The notes: a model not told the origin generated them from the letters alone. A DNA stretch of 64,000 bases from Roseibium aestuarii (GCF_008477545.1 NZ_VORA01000001.1:1364001-1428000); one strand, 5' to 3'. Positions 31,301 to 41,151 are shown, counted from the stretch's first letter. Numbers and translations: made by a program.

Positions 31301-32536
31301 TCAGTTCGCGGGGTTGGCTTCGACCTTCAGTCCCAGGAGGCCGGGCAGGCTGTTGGGGGCCATCATTCCGGCGCCCATCAGAACGCCGATCACCGGCGGG
31401 GTGGCCGGCGTGGCCGTCGCCCGCAGGCTGCCCGGAGTGGCGAGGAAGGCAGTCAGCGCCTCCTGCGCCTGGCGTCGCAGCTCCGTGTCCTGGATCTGGA
31501 CCAGCGCCATGGGCAGGACGATGCCGAGCTGCTTTTCCAGATCCTGACGGCTGACGCCCTGGCCCTGTGCCTGCAGCTCGATCACGCGTTCGTAGAGCCC
31601 GTGGTTGACCAGATCGAGCGTGATGGAATTGACCGTCACCGACTGGAGCAGCTCCTGCTGGAGCTTCTGCTGCTCTTCCCGGGAGGGTTTGAGCGCGGAC
31701 ACCGCCTGCAGCTTGTCCATAAGCGGCTTGGTGACCCCGCCGGCGGTCAGGCTCAGGTCGAGGCTCGCCATGTCGCGGGCGTCCACATGCAGGCTCTCGA
31801 TGGTCAGGGTGCTGGTTTCCGGTGCCCAGCCGACAGCGGCCTTCAGGCCGAGGTTGACCTCCGAATAGCCGAGCGCCCGGATCTGGGCACGTCCCTTCGG
31901 ATCAAAGGCGTCCAGCGGCAGGTTGAGGTCGCTGACCTCGAGACTGCCCTTGTGGGCGACACCCTCGCGCAGATCGTCGAGGCGGACGCCCAAATGGCCG
32001 ACAGTCACATGGCGCCCGTCCTTGTTGTCGATGCGGATCGTGTCGACATCGACCTCCCGGTACATGGACTTGCCTTCGAGGCCGCGTTCGGCGCGCACGT
32101 CCTCGACGGAGGGCAGGGTCACGTCGCGGGCCTCGGCGGTCGCTGCCGTGACGGTCGTGTCCTGCTTGTCGGTGATCCGGATGCCCTGAAGCGCGAGTGT
32201 CTCGATGGTCAGCCGACCATCCGCCTCTATCGTCGCGCCCTTCAGGGTGTTGGTGTCGATGCTCAGACGCGTGCCGTCATCCCCGTTGTTGACGAAGAGC
32301 AGATCGCTCAGCGTCACCACATCGCCCGAAGCCTCCACCTTGCCCACGGTGACGGTTTCGTTCTGGCCGCTCTCCAGCAGGGTCAGATAAGTGTCGGCGA
32401 TCTCGTTGCCGGTCGGCTCGAAGGCGGCAGCCGGGGTGACGAGGGCAGCTCCCGACAGGAGTGCGGCACTCAGTGCCAGGCGGGTGAAGGGGCGCAGGCC
32501 CGGGCCGGATGCGGATCGGAAGGGGGGCAGATGCAT
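31301..32536 (-). CDS. Hypothetical exported protein, 411 aa
   Basis: Secreted or periplasmic protein with a signal peptide (about residues 1-37, ALVTPAAA-FEP). The mature region is a long run of beta-strand-like repeats with recurring VTLSDL, LTIETLALQGI, VTVGHLGVRLDDL and LEVSDLNLPLDAF patterns, then a helical region (about 290-400). This recalls AsmA-like or DUF-type envelope proteins but I do not recognise the family. ATG 32536 is chosen for GGAG and the signal peptide; the frame is open to 32755. Function unknown. Confidence 0.75.
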   Translation of the reverse strand: MHLPPFRSASGPGLRPFTRLALSAALLSGAALVTPAAAFEPTGNEIADTYLTLLESGQNETVTVGKVEASGDVVTLSDLLFVNNGDDGTRLSIDTNTLKGATIEADGRLTIETLALQGIRITDKQDTTVTAATAEARDVTLPSVEDVRAERGLEGKSMYREVDVDTIRIDNKDGRHVTVGHLGVRLDDLREGVAHKGSLEVSDLNLPLDAFDPKGRAQIRALGYSEVNLGLKAAVGWAPETSTLTIESLHVDARDMASLDLSLTAGGVTKPLMDKLQAVSALKPSREEQQKLQQELLQSVTVNSITLDLVNHGLYERVIELQAQGQGVSRQDLEKQLGIVLPMALVQIQDTELRRQAQEALTAFLATPGSLRATATPATPPVIGVLMGAGMMAPNSLPGLLGLKVEANPAN

Positions 32537-32782
32537 GAAAGGCTCCGTCTGGGCGGAAGGCCGGCCTCGGCCGGTCCGCAGGGCAATGACATGATTAAAA
32601 CGCCGCCATGATGCCATGACGGTGTGCGGAAGGACAACGCCGGACATGCCGCTTGCGTGCCATGGGCCGGGTCTCTCCGCTCGCAGACGGCGACAGGCCA
32701 TTGGCGCAGGGAGAGGATCCGTCCCCTGAGGTAAGGGATTGATCCGGGGTTTCAACCGGTGCGGTCTTGCCGGGGCGGCGGG

Positions 32783-33679
32783 TCAGTCCGGCTTTTCGGC
32801 AAACTCGGCGATGGCCGCGGCAATGTCGGCCCAGGTGGGCAGGCTGTTCTCGTTGCCCAGATGCTGGATGGCGTGGCTGGAGGCCCCGCGGGCCTGGGTG
32901 AAGTGATGCAGCCAGGAATGGGCCGGATCATGCAGGTAGGAGGCGATATAGGCGCCGTGGAAGATGTCGCCGGCGCCGTTGCTGTCGACCACCCGGTCGC
33001 GCGGCACGTCAAGGGCCGGCATGATCTCGTGATGCCGGCTGCCATCATACCAGACCATCCCGTGTTCGCCGAGGGTGACGGCGCCCACCGGGCAGCCGCG
33101 CGAGCGCAGATAGTCCAGTGTTTCGCCCGGCGTGCGGCCGAGTTGCTCGCAGAAGCGCTCGGACACCACGGCCACGTCGATATGGGCCAGGAGCTCGTCG
33201 GTGTTGTCGCGCACCGCGCCCCCGTCGAGGGAGGTCAGGATCCCGTGCTCCCGGCACGCCTTGGCGTAGTGGAGCGCCGCATCGGGCATGTGTCCGTCCA
33301 GATGCAGAGCCTTGAGCCCGGTCAGGGTCAGGGGCGGGAAGGGATGCAGGAACTCGTTGTCCCGGCAACGAACGATGGCGCGCTTGCCGTCCTTGGGCAT
33401 GATGAAGGAGAGGGAGCTTTCCTTCACCTTGCGGCCGTGGACCGAGATGCCGTATTGCGCCGCCATGTCGAGGAACATGCGCGCCAGCCAGTCATCGGCC
33501 TGGGAGCAGAGCAGCTCCGGCTTGCCGCCGAGCTTGGCGCAGGCAAAGGCCGCCGTCACCGCATTGCCTCCGAAGGACACCGCATAGTCCCGGGCGATGG
33601 TCTTCTCGTCGCCCGTGGGCAGCCGGTCGGTGAGGAAGGTGATGTCGATATAGGCTTGGCCGATGAAGAGGGCTTGCAT
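32783..33679 (-). CDS. PfkB-family sugar kinase
   Basis: Ribokinase-like kinase of 298 residues. It has the N-terminal substrate-binding GGNAVTAAFACAKLGG near residues 37-52, and the C-terminal signature DSNGAGDIFHGAY with the catalytic base aspartate at about residue 244. Substrate unknown; ketohexokinase- or ribokinase-type sugars are plausible. There is no neighbouring sugar transporter. Divergent from the EAL gene, with 96 bases between starts. Confidence 0.87.
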   Translation of the reverse strand: MQALFIGQAYIDITFLTDRLPTGDEKTIARDYAVSFGGNAVTAAFACAKLGGKPELLCSQADDWLARMFLDMAAQYGISVHGRKVKESSLSFIMPKDGKRAIVRCRDNEFLHPFPPLTLTGLKALHLDGHMPDAALHYAKACREHGILTSLDGGAVRDNTDELLAHIDVAVVSERFCEQLGRTPGETLDYLRSRGCPVGAVTLGEHGMVWYDGSRHHEIMPALDVPRDRVVDSNGAGDIFHGAYIASYLHDPAHSWLHHFTQARGASSHAIQHLGNENSLPTWADIAAAIAEFAEKPD

Positions 33680-33775
33680 GGCGGCGGAAACTCCGTGGGG
33701 CCGGCATTCTCGGAAAGGATGTCCCGTTTTGTCGAACAGGTTGCATCAGCATAGACAGGCTGATGCGTGGCGCAA

Positions 33776-35488
33776 ATGACAAGTATCAAAGCCTCTGTTC
33801 AGCGCTTGTTTACGCCTTTGCCCCATGATTTTGCAGCACTTGTTTACCGTAGGCCTTCGATTGTGTCCCGCCGCTACCTGTTCTTCGTGAAGGCTGTGAT
33901 TGTCGCGCTGTTTCTGGCGACGGCACCGCTGTTCGTGATCAACTGGATCCTCAATTATCACGCGGAAAGTCACGCCTACGTGGAAATGGAGCGCATGGGC
34001 GAGCGCTATGTCCAGCGCGCCGAGGAGATGATCAGCCAGACCGTGACCGCCCTGCAGCGGCTCGATCGGGATGATGTCCAGACTTGCGACGGCGCGGACC
34101 GGGTGCTCTTCCAGAAGGTGGTCTCCAGCGAAGGCGCAATTGATTCCGTCGGTCTGGTGGATCATGAAGGCAAGCGCATGTGCATTGTTCCCGACCGGGA
34201 GCTGACCGGCAAGGCAATCCTGCCCGTGCTGCGCCAGGACGGTCCGCTGGTCGGCATCGGCATGCTGGAGCGCGAATATCTTGGCGCGCGGGCCGCCGTG
34301 GTCAGCTGGGACCTTCGCAACGGCTACCGTCTCTTTGCCGAGATCAATCCGGCGGCCATCGCCATCGATCCGGGTCCGGATTTCATCCGCTCCTACCGCC
34401 GTGTCGAGCTGCGCCTCGGGGCGGATCTGCTTTGGTATACGTCGGGTGGCTATACGTCCCAGGGCAATGACCCGGAAAACGTGATGGTCGCCACCATTAA
34501 CTCCACCCGGTATCCCCTCTCGGCCATGATCATCGCGCCCCGCTCGGCCGCGCTGACCATGATCCAGGACCTGAAGGTGCTTGCCGCAGCCGGCTGCGGC
34601 GCGCTGGTGCTGATCTTCGTGGCCATCGGCGTCTGGTTCTCCTGGCGCCCGGAAAGCGAGGCGCACGACGACTTCTCCGCCGCCATCCGCAACGGCGAGT
34701 TCATTCCCTACTACCAGCCTGTGATGGACATCGAGACCGGCAAGCTGCGCGGCTGCGAGGTGCTCATGCGCTGGCGCCGGCCCAATGGCACCATGGTGTC
34801 GCCCGGCCAGTTCATGGCCTATGCGGAAAGTACCGGCCATATCTTCGACATGACCCGCTCCATCATGGTGCAGACCACCCAGGAGGTCGGTCAGCTCTAC
34901 GAGGAAAACCCGGACTTCAAGCTGTCGGTCAATCTCTTTGCCGGACACTTCCGCAACCGCGAGGTGATTCAGGATCTGAAGGACATCTACGAGAATTCGA
35001 AGATCTCCTTCCAGCAGATCGTCGTCGAGGTCACTGAGCGCTATCCGCTGGACGATCTGGATCTGGCGCGAAAGATGATTGCCGAGATGCAGGCCATGGG
35101 CCTGCGCGTCGCCCTCGACGACGTGGGCACGGGTCATGGCGGCATGGCCTATCTGCAGAAGCTGGGCATCGATATCATCAAGATCGACAAGATGTTCATC
35201 GACAGCATCGGCGACGATGACAGCTCAACCACCATCGTGGACAGCATGGTCGAGCTGGCCGACAACCTCGGCATGGGCATCATCGCCGAGGGGGTCGAGA
35301 CGGAGGACCAGATCGACCGTTTGCGCGAGTTGGGGGTGACGGCGGCGCAGGGGTATTTCTTCGCCCGGCCAATGCCTGCGTCGGAATACATCGCCTTCGC
35401 CGCGAAGGTCGAGGAGGATCTCGCCGCAGCCGCCCGGCGCGCCCGGGCCGAGGCCGAGGCCGCCGCCGCCGCGGAAGCCGCCGCCTGA
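33776..35488 (+). CDS. CSS-motif / EAL c-di-GMP phosphodiesterase
   Basis: A 570-residue inner-membrane sensor. A membrane helix (about residues 36-60), a periplasmic CSS-like domain (60-270) with cysteines at TCDGAD and KRMCIVP, a second helix (about 275-295), then an EAL domain (about 305-545). Catalytic residues are kept although the signature reads EVL: CEVLMRW, VNLFAGHF, VVEVTERY, DDVGTGHGG, IIKIDKMF and AEGVETEDQ. In related PdeB/PdeC proteins, oxidation of the periplasmic cysteines controls activity. The tail is an alanine-rich coiled coil (AAAARRARAEAEAAAAAEAAA region). ATG 33776 is chosen; GTG 33767 is possible. Confidence 0.85.
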   Translation: MTSIKASVQRLFTPLPHDFAALVYRRPSIVSRRYLFFVKAVIVALFLATAPLFVINWILNYHAESHAYVEMERMGERYVQRAEEMISQTVTALQRLDRDDVQTCDGADRVLFQKVVSSEGAIDSVGLVDHEGKRMCIVPDRELTGKAILPVLRQDGPLVGIGMLEREYLGARAAVVSWDLRNGYRLFAEINPAAIAIDPGPDFIRSYRRVELRLGADLLWYTSGGYTSQGNDPENVMVATINSTRYPLSAMIIAPRSAALTMIQDLKVLAAAGCGALVLIFVAIGVWFSWRPESEAHDDFSAAIRNGEFIPYYQPVMDIETGKLRGCEVLMRWRRPNGTMVSPGQFMAYAESTGHIFDMTRSIMVQTTQEVGQLYEENPDFKLSVNLFAGHFRNREVIQDLKDIYENSKISFQQIVVEVTERYPLDDLDLARKMIAEMQAMGLRVALDDVGTGHGGMAYLQKLGIDIIKIDKMFIDSIGDDDSSTTIVDSMVELADNLGMGIIAEGVETEDQIDRLRELGVTAAQGYFFARPMPASEYIAFAAKVEEDLAAAARRARAEAEAAAAAEAAA

Positions 35489-35584
35489 TCCGCATGCCCT
35501 TCGAAATCTTCCCCCGGGTGACCTGATCCCGCAGTCGGGCAGGGCGTTTTTCTGCCCACCCTGGCATGTTCTGACTATTGTCTG

Positions 35585-35600
35585 TACCGGCTGGACGGTA
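35585..35600. promoter_or_regulatory. Putative operator of the TetR-RND operon
   Basis: TACCG (35585-35589) and CGGTA (35596-35600) form an inverted repeat with a 6-base centre, typical in shape of a TetR-family site. TTGTCT at 35578 and TATAAA at 35599 could be the promoter boxes (15-base spacer, so weak). The position supports translation starting downstream, at 35638. Confidence 0.5.
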
Positions 35601-35637
35601 TAAAAGCGGGCAGATTTTTCGCACCGGATCTGAAGCC

Positions 35638-36273
35638 TTGAGCTCTACCCCCCACCTTGCCGACACGTCCGAGACCGATGCTGCGCCCCGCCGCCGTGGC
35701 CGCAAGCCGGACGCGTCCGGCCGCTCGCGCGAAGCCATTCTCGAAGCCGCGCTCCAACTCGTTTGCGAGAAGGGGGCAGGGGCGTTGACCATCGAGTCTG
35801 TCGCTGAACGCGCCGGCTTCTCCAAGGGCGGCGTTCTCTACAACTTTCCCAACAAGGAACTGCTGGTGAAGGGAATGGTAGAGCGCGAAGTTGAAGGCTT
35901 CGCCTCCCAGGTCGAGACCGAGCGCCAGCGCCAGCTCGATCTTGGTTCGGGCTGCCCGACACTGGCCGCGCTTGTCGAGGCCGGCGAGCTCTGGATCCGG
36001 GGAAACGATGCGGGGCCGCGCGGCATTCTCCTCACCCATGTGAGTGCGCCGGACCTGTGTGAACCCTTTCTCGCGCACAAGGAAAAGCTGCGCGACGAGA
36101 TGCGTCGCGAGACGCGCAACCTGCCCCGCGCCATGCTCGTGTGGAGCGCCCTCGAAGGCGTTCTCATGAGTTATGCCCACGGGGTGATGCGCTTCTCCGA
36201 CACCGAACTGACTGCTTTTTTTGACGAACTGCGTTCCCTCCTCCGCGGTTCGTTCCTGAATGAAGGACTGTAG
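35638..36273 (+). CDS. TetR-family regulator of the RND efflux operon
   Basis: A 211-residue repressor. The N-terminal helix-turn-helix region reads SREAILEAALQLVCEKGAGALTIESVAERAGFSKGGVLYNFPNKELLVKGMV (residues about 28-80, quoted in part as SREAILEAAL...VLYNFPNKE), and the C-terminal domain fits the TetR_C ligand-binding type. TTG 35638 puts the start after the operator palindrome; a TTG at 35578 would place the operator inside the gene. The stop is 3 bases from the membrane fusion protein start, so it is the first gene of the operon and probably autoregulates. Confidence 0.83.
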   Translation: MSSTPHLADTSETDAAPRRRGRKPDASGRSREAILEAALQLVCEKGAGALTIESVAERAGFSKGGVLYNFPNKELLVKGMVEREVEGFASQVETERQRQLDLGSGCPTLAALVEAGELWIRGNDAGPRGILLTHVSAPDLCEPFLAHKEKLRDEMRRETRNLPRAMLVWSALEGVLMSYAHGVMRFSDTELTAFFDELRSLLRGSFLNEGL

Positions 36274-36276
36274 ACG

Positions 36277-37380
36277 ATGTTTCTGTCTCCCCGGTTTTCC
36301 GGTGCCCGCCTGCTGAAGAGCGCAGGTCTCGTTCTGGCTCTCGGCCTCGGACTTGCTGCCTGTCAGGACGAGGCGACCGACCCGATTGCCGAAGCCGAGG
36401 CCAAGCTGATTGCCCAGCCGCGCCCGGCCCGGATCTTCACGGTCTCCGAAGACACGGCCACCCTCTCGCGCCGCTTTACCGGCCGCGTCCAGCCGGTGAA
36501 GACCGTCGATCTGGCCTTCCAGGTCGGCGGCAAGCTGCAGGAACTGCCGGTTCTCGAGAGTGCGGAAGTGAAGAAGGGCGACCTTCTGGCGGCCCTCGAC
36601 CCCACCGACTATGAGCGTGCCGTGCGCGAGGCCCAGCTGCGGGTCGATCAGGCCAAGCGTGATCTTGACCGTCAGGAAACCCTGCGCGCCCGCTCCGTCG
36701 TCTCCCAGTCGACCTATGACGACCAGAAGAACCAGTATGATCTGGCGGTCGAAGCCCTGAAGACGGCCGAGCAGAACCTGGCCTACACCCGTCTCTTCTC
36801 GCCCTTCGAAGGGGTTGTGACCCGCCGGCTGGTGGACAACTTCACCTTTGTGACGGCCGGGGCGGCCGTGCTGCGCCTGCAGGATGTCTCCGAGGTGCAG
36901 ATCGACATCAACGTGCCGGAAGCCCTCTTCGCGCGGGTCAAGGGCGAGGATGTCAGCAATCTCCACGCCGAGTTCCAGGCCTTCCCGGGCCAGTCCTTCC
37001 CGCTGGTCTACCGCGAGCATTCCTCGGAAGTCGATGACGTGACCCAGACCTACCGGATCACCCTGGCCATGCCGCAGAACCCCGACTACCGGATCCAGCC
37101 GGGCATGTCCGCCACCGTTGTGGCCAATCTGAACGAGAACCCGGGTGCCCGCGAGGCTCTGCTCGTGCCCACGTCTGCCGTCGCGGTGGACGGGGCCGGT
37201 GAAGCCTATGTCTGGGCCTTTGACGAGGCAGCGGGAACCGTCTCGCGCGCGCCCGTGAAGATCGGTGTGGTCAATGGCGACTATATCCCGGTCCATGAGG
37301 GCCTGTCCGTGGGCGACCAGATCGTCTCGGCCGGCGTCTCCTATCTCACCGACGGCCAGGCCGTCCGGCCGCTGCGCTGA
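36277..37380 (+). CDS. RND efflux periplasmic adaptor lipoprotein
   Basis: Membrane fusion protein of 367 residues. Signal peptide with lipobox L-A-A-C, so the mature protein starts at C29 as a lipoprotein. A lipoyl/barrel-sandwich domain (FTGRVQPVKTVDLAFQVGGKLQELPV near 68-94), an alpha-helical hairpin (about 105-165), and beta-barrel and membrane-proximal domains follow. AAGGA precedes the ATG. It links the downstream RND pump to an outer-membrane channel that is not encoded in this operon. Confidence 0.92.
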   Translation: MFLSPRFSGARLLKSAGLVLALGLGLAACQDEATDPIAEAEAKLIAQPRPARIFTVSEDTATLSRRFTGRVQPVKTVDLAFQVGGKLQELPVLESAEVKKGDLLAALDPTDYERAVREAQLRVDQAKRDLDRQETLRARSVVSQSTYDDQKNQYDLAVEALKTAEQNLAYTRLFSPFEGVVTRRLVDNFTFVTAGAAVLRLQDVSEVQIDINVPEALFARVKGEDVSNLHAEFQAFPGQSFPLVYREHSSEVDDVTQTYRITLAMPQNPDYRIQPGMSATVVANLNENPGAREALLVPTSAVAVDGAGEAYVWAFDEAAGTVSRAPVKIGVVNGDYIPVHEGLSVGDQIVSAGVSYLTDGQAVRPLR

Positions 37381-37413
37381 TTGCGCGTGTCCGGAAACAA
37401 GGGAGCCTGACCC

Positions 37414-40400
37414 GTGGATATTGCCCGTTACTCGATCGAAAAGCCGGTCAACACCTGGATGATCGTGCTGGTCGCCCTGCTCGGAGGCCTCTGGGGCCTC
37501 ATGACCGTGGGGCGGCTGGAAGATCCGGCCTTCACCATCAAGACCGCTCAGGTGATCACCGCCTATCCGGGCGCGACCGCCGAGGAAGTGGAGCTGGAGG
37601 TCACCGAAAAGCTGGAAACCGCCATCCAGCAGATGCCCCAGCTCGACAAGCTCAAGTCCGTGTCCCAGCCCGGTCTCTCCCGCATCGAGGTGGAGATCAA
37701 GGACACCTATGACGGCGAGGAGCTGCCCCAGGTCTGGGACGAGCTGCGCCGCAAGGTGAATGACGAGGTGCGCAACCTGTCGAGCGGTGTGCAGCCGCCG
37801 CTGGTGTATGACAGCTTCGGCGACGTCTTCGGCCTCTATTACGCCTTCACCGCCGAGGGCTACTCCCGCCGCGAGATCCGCAAGACCGTGAAGCAGATCC
37901 GCCGCGAGCTGCTGACCGTCGACGGGGTGGCGAAGGTGGAGATCGCCGGCGAGCCGGATGATCGCATCTACCTGAATATCTCCCAGGAGAAGATGGCCAA
38001 CCTCGGCATTTCCATGTCCGACGTGGCCGATGTGCTCGCGGCTGAAAACGCCATCCAGACCAACGGATCGGCGCTCTCCGGCGACAAGCGCATCCAGCTC
38101 ATGACCGCGTCGGCCTTCGATGCCTACGAGAAGATCCAGGATCTTGTCGTCGGTGTTCCGGGCACCACGGCCATGATCCACCTCTCCGACATCGCGACCC
38201 TCGAGGTGCTGCCGCCGGAAGAACCGGACCTGATCATCCGCCACGATGGCCGCGAGGCCGTCACGCTCGGCGTGTCTCAGGTCAATGGCACCAACATCGT
38301 CGACGTGGGCTCCGGCGTGCAGGCCAAGCTGGCGGAAATCCGCGCCCAGCTCCCTGTCGGCATGGAAATCAGCCCGATCTATGAACAGAACGTGGTGGTG
38401 GACGAGGCCGTCAACGGCTTCATCGTCAACCTGGCCGCCTCGGTGGTCATCGTGATCGGCGTGCTCTGCCTCTTCATGGGCTGGCGTGCCAGCCTCGTGG
38501 TCGGGGCCGTGCTCCTGCTCACCGTCATGGCGACGGTGCTCTTCATGCGCATATTCGGCATCGAGATGGAACGTATCTCGCTGGGCGCGCTGATCATCGC
38601 CATGGGCATGCTGGTGGACAACGCCATAGTGGTCGCCGAAGGCATGATGATCAACATGCAGCGTGGCGAGAAGGCCATTCCCGCTGCCAGCAAGGTGGTG
38701 GGCCAGACCATGTGGCCGCTGCTGGGCGCCACCGTCATCGGCATTATGGCCTTTTCCGGCATCGGCCTGTCCCCGGACGCGACCGGCGAATTCCTGTTCT
38801 CGCTCTTCGCGGTGATCGGCATTTCGCTGCTGCTGTCCTGGGTTTTTGCCGTGACCGTGACCCCGCTCTTCGGCAAGTACTTCTTCAAGGTTGGCGCCGG
38901 CGGCGATGGCCATGATCCCTACAAGGGCATCCTCTACACCTTCTACCGCAAGTTCCTGATCGTCTCGCTCAAGGCGAGGGTGCTGACGGTGGTGGTGCTG
39001 GTGGCCATCACTGCGGTCTGCTTCGTGGCCTTCGGCAGCGTCAAGCAGGCCTTCTTCCCCGACAGCAACACACCGATCTTCTACATCCACTACTGGGCGC
39101 CCCAGGGTACGGACATCCTTGCCACGGCTCGTGACATCGCCGAGATCGAGGACATCGTTCAGGCCGACGAGCGGGTGGAGACGGTGACGAGCTATGCCGG
39201 CGGCGGTGCGACCCGCTTCATGCTGACCTATGCTCCCGAAAGCGCCAATGACGCCTATGGCCATCTCATCGTGCGCACCACCAGCCGCGACGTGATCGAT
39301 CAGCTGGCCCTCGACCTGCGCGAGAAGCTCGGCATGGACTATCCCGAAGCGCAGATCATCACCAAGCGTCTGGTCTTTGGCCCGGGCGGCGGGGCAAAGA
39401 TCGAGGCCCGCTTCTCCGGTCCGGATGCGGATGTGCTGCGTCAGCTCTCGGCCAAGGCCGAGGCGATCTTCCGCGATCCCGACAACCGTCTGAACGACAT
39501 CCGTGCCGACTGGCGTCAGCGCGAGCTGGTGCTGCGGCCTCTCTTCGACGAGGACCGGGCCCGGATCGCCGGCATCACCCGCCAGAACCTGTCCTACGCC
39601 CTGAAGTTCGCCACCTCAGGCGTTCAGGTCGGTACCTTCCGCGATGGGGATGACAACATTCCGATCTATGCGCGCAAGGCCCGTCCGGAAGGGCAGGAAG
39701 CCACCAAGACGCTCTATGACAACCTGGTCTATTCCAACTCCCAAGGCGAGTATGTCCCGGTCGATCAGATCGTGCGCGACTTCCAGATGGAGCCGCAGGA
39801 CACCCTCATCCATCGCCGCGACCGGGTACGAACCCTGACCGTGGCCGCCGAGGTGACCGGTGGCGAGACGGCGGATGCGGCGCTGAAGCGCGTGCGCCCG
39901 CAGATCGAGGCCATCGAGTTGCCCTATGGCTATCACCTGGAGTGGGGCGGGGAGTTTGAAAGCACCCGTGACGCACAGGCCTCGCTTGGGGCCCAGCTGC
40001 CGCTCGGCTTCCTGGTCATGCTCATCACCTCGATCCTGCTCTTCGGATCGATCCGCGAGCCGCTGATCATCTGGCTGATGGTGCCCATGTCCATCAACGG
40101 CGTGGCGCTGGCCCTTCTGGGCACGGACACCGCCTTCGGCTTCATGTCCCTGCTGGGCTTCCTGTCCCTGTCGGGCATGCTGATCAAGAATGCGATCGTT
40201 CTCCTCGAGGAGATCGACATCCTGATCGAGGAGGGCCGTCCGAAATATGATGCCATCGTGGAAGCCGGGGTCTCGCGCATGCGCCCGGTGATGCTGGCAG
40301 CCATCACCACAATCCTCGGCATGGCACCGCTTCTGTCAGACGCCTTCTTCCAGGGCATGGCGGTCACCATCATGGGCGGTCTGGCCTTTGCCACGGTTCT

Positions 40401-40500
40401 GACCCTGATCGCGACGCCGGTGCTCTTCGCGCTCTTCTACGGAGTGCGCCCACCGAAGAAGGGAGAGGCCGAGCCTGCCTCAGCCGAAGCCGCCTTGTGA
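37414..40500 (+). CDS. RND-family efflux pump, inner-membrane permease
   Basis: Proton-driven HAE1/CzcA-like transporter of 1028 residues with twelve membrane helices in two halves and two large periplasmic loops (about 35-330 and 555-860). The first helix block is MDIARYSIEKPVNTWMIVLVALLG in part; LGALIIAMGMLVDNAIVVAEGM in helix 4 contains the proton-relay aspartate, and SLSGMLIKNAIVLLEEI is the matching second-half segment. It begins with GTG, with GGGAG 8 bases upstream. The substrate is unknown. Third and last gene of the tetR operon. Confidence 0.93.
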   Translation: MDIARYSIEKPVNTWMIVLVALLGGLWGLMTVGRLEDPAFTIKTAQVITAYPGATAEEVELEVTEKLETAIQQMPQLDKLKSVSQPGLSRIEVEIKDTYDGEELPQVWDELRRKVNDEVRNLSSGVQPPLVYDSFGDVFGLYYAFTAEGYSRREIRKTVKQIRRELLTVDGVAKVEIAGEPDDRIYLNISQEKMANLGISMSDVADVLAAENAIQTNGSALSGDKRIQLMTASAFDAYEKIQDLVVGVPGTTAMIHLSDIATLEVLPPEEPDLIIRHDGREAVTLGVSQVNGTNIVDVGSGVQAKLAEIRAQLPVGMEISPIYEQNVVVDEAVNGFIVNLAASVVIVIGVLCLFMGWRASLVVGAVLLLTVMATVLFMRIFGIEMERISLGALIIAMGMLVDNAIVVAEGMMINMQRGEKAIPAASKVVGQTMWPLLGATVIGIMAFSGIGLSPDATGEFLFSLFAVIGISLLLSWVFAVTVTPLFGKYFFKVGAGGDGHDPYKGILYTFYRKFLIVSLKARVLTVVVLVAITAVCFVAFGSVKQAFFPDSNTPIFYIHYWAPQGTDILATARDIAEIEDIVQADERVETVTSYAGGGATRFMLTYAPESANDAYGHLIVRTTSRDVIDQLALDLREKLGMDYPEAQIITKRLVFGPGGGAKIEARFSGPDADVLRQLSAKAEAIFRDPDNRLNDIRADWRQRELVLRPLFDEDRARIAGITRQNLSYALKFATSGVQVGTFRDGDDNIPIYARKARPEGQEATKTLYDNLVYSNSQGEYVPVDQIVRDFQMEPQDTLIHRRDRVRTLTVAAEVTGGETADAALKRVRPQIEAIELPYGYHLEWGGEFESTRDAQASLGAQLPLGFLVMLITSILLFGSIREPLIIWLMVPMSINGVALALLGTDTAFGFMSLLGFLSLSGMLIKNAIVLLEEIDILIEEGRPKYDAIVEAGVSRMRPVMLAAITTILGMAPLLSDAFFQGMAVTIMGGLAFATVLTLIATPVLFALFYGVRPPKKGEAEPASAEAAL

Positions 40501-40528
40501 GTGGCTTTGCAAACGGATTACCGAGTGC

Positions 40529-40556
40529 AAGGGGCGGGCCGAAAGGTCCGCCCCTT
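40529..40556 (+). terminator. Terminator-like hairpin after the RND operon
   Basis: AAGGGGCGGGCC, a GAAA loop, GGTCCGCCCCTT. A strong 12-bp stem about 30 bases after the permease stop; the T run is short. Confidence 0.65.
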
Positions 40557-40677
40557 CATGCTTTGTTAGGAGCGTTTTCAGTCATCGCTCCCCGCCGCGT
40601 GTATCCTGTGGTCTGGCTGATCTGACGCAGCGTAAATGAATGCGTCAACTGACACGCATGTGTCTGAGGAGGTTCGC

Positions 40678-41091
40678 ATGAAGAAGATTTTTGCCGCAGC
40701 GATGGTCCTGTCCACTCTGGCCTTCGTGGGAGGAGCGGGCGCCAGCGGTGAGCTGGGTGTGATGGCATCCGATCAGGATGTCTCCGGCGGCTCGGTGATG
40801 GCCGATAACGTGATGGCAGCCGCGCCGGGCTGGCTTGTCGTCCACCGCACGGATGCGGCCATGAAGCCCGGTCCTGTCGTGGGCCACGCGGCGCTTGCTG
40901 CCGGCGACAACAAGGGCGTCACCGCCACCCTCGACGAGCCGGTCAAATCCGGCGAGATGCTGATGCTCATGCTGCACGGCGAAGAGGGCGGAATGAAACC
41001 CGGCGTCTTCGAATACACCCTCGGCGCCAAGGAAGATGGCCCCGTGAAGGTGGACGGCAAGCTGGTGATGCAGGTCATCACGGCCAAGTGA
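40678..41091 (+). CDS. Exported DUF7282-like protein
   Basis: A 137-residue exported protein. Signal peptide about residues 1-22 (GGAGA-SG). The mature domain reads DQDVSGGSVMADNVMAAAPGWLVVHRT... GPVVGHAALAAGDNKGVTATLDEPV, the beta-sandwich pattern of DUF7282, found in bacterial exported proteins and archaeal surface proteins. Function unknown. A perfect AGGAGG lies 5 bases before the ATG, which fixes this start over the upstream in-frame ATG at 40636. Confidence 0.75.
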   Translation: MKKIFAAAMVLSTLAFVGGAGASGELGVMASDQDVSGGSVMADNVMAAAPGWLVVHRTDAAMKPGPVVGHAALAAGDNKGVTATLDEPVKSGEMLMLMLHGEEGGMKPGVFEYTLGAKEDGPVKVDGKLVMQVITAK

Positions 41092-41117
41092 GCTGTGTCC
41101 GCATAAGCGGACAAGGG

Positions 41118-41151
41118 AAAAGGGGCGGACCGGGCAGGTCCGCCCCTTTTT
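41118..41151. terminator. Bidirectional terminator between the DUF7282 gene and allA
   Basis: AAAAGGGGCGGACC, a short loop, GGTCCGCCCCTTTTT: a 14-bp stem with A and T runs at both ends, between two convergent genes. Confidence 0.92.

Noticed and set aside
35575-39264. 1229-codon minus-strand open frame
   Set aside because: Antisense to the TetR, adaptor and RND permease genes; His/Gly/Leu-rich translation without domains. Stop codons are simply rare in that frame.
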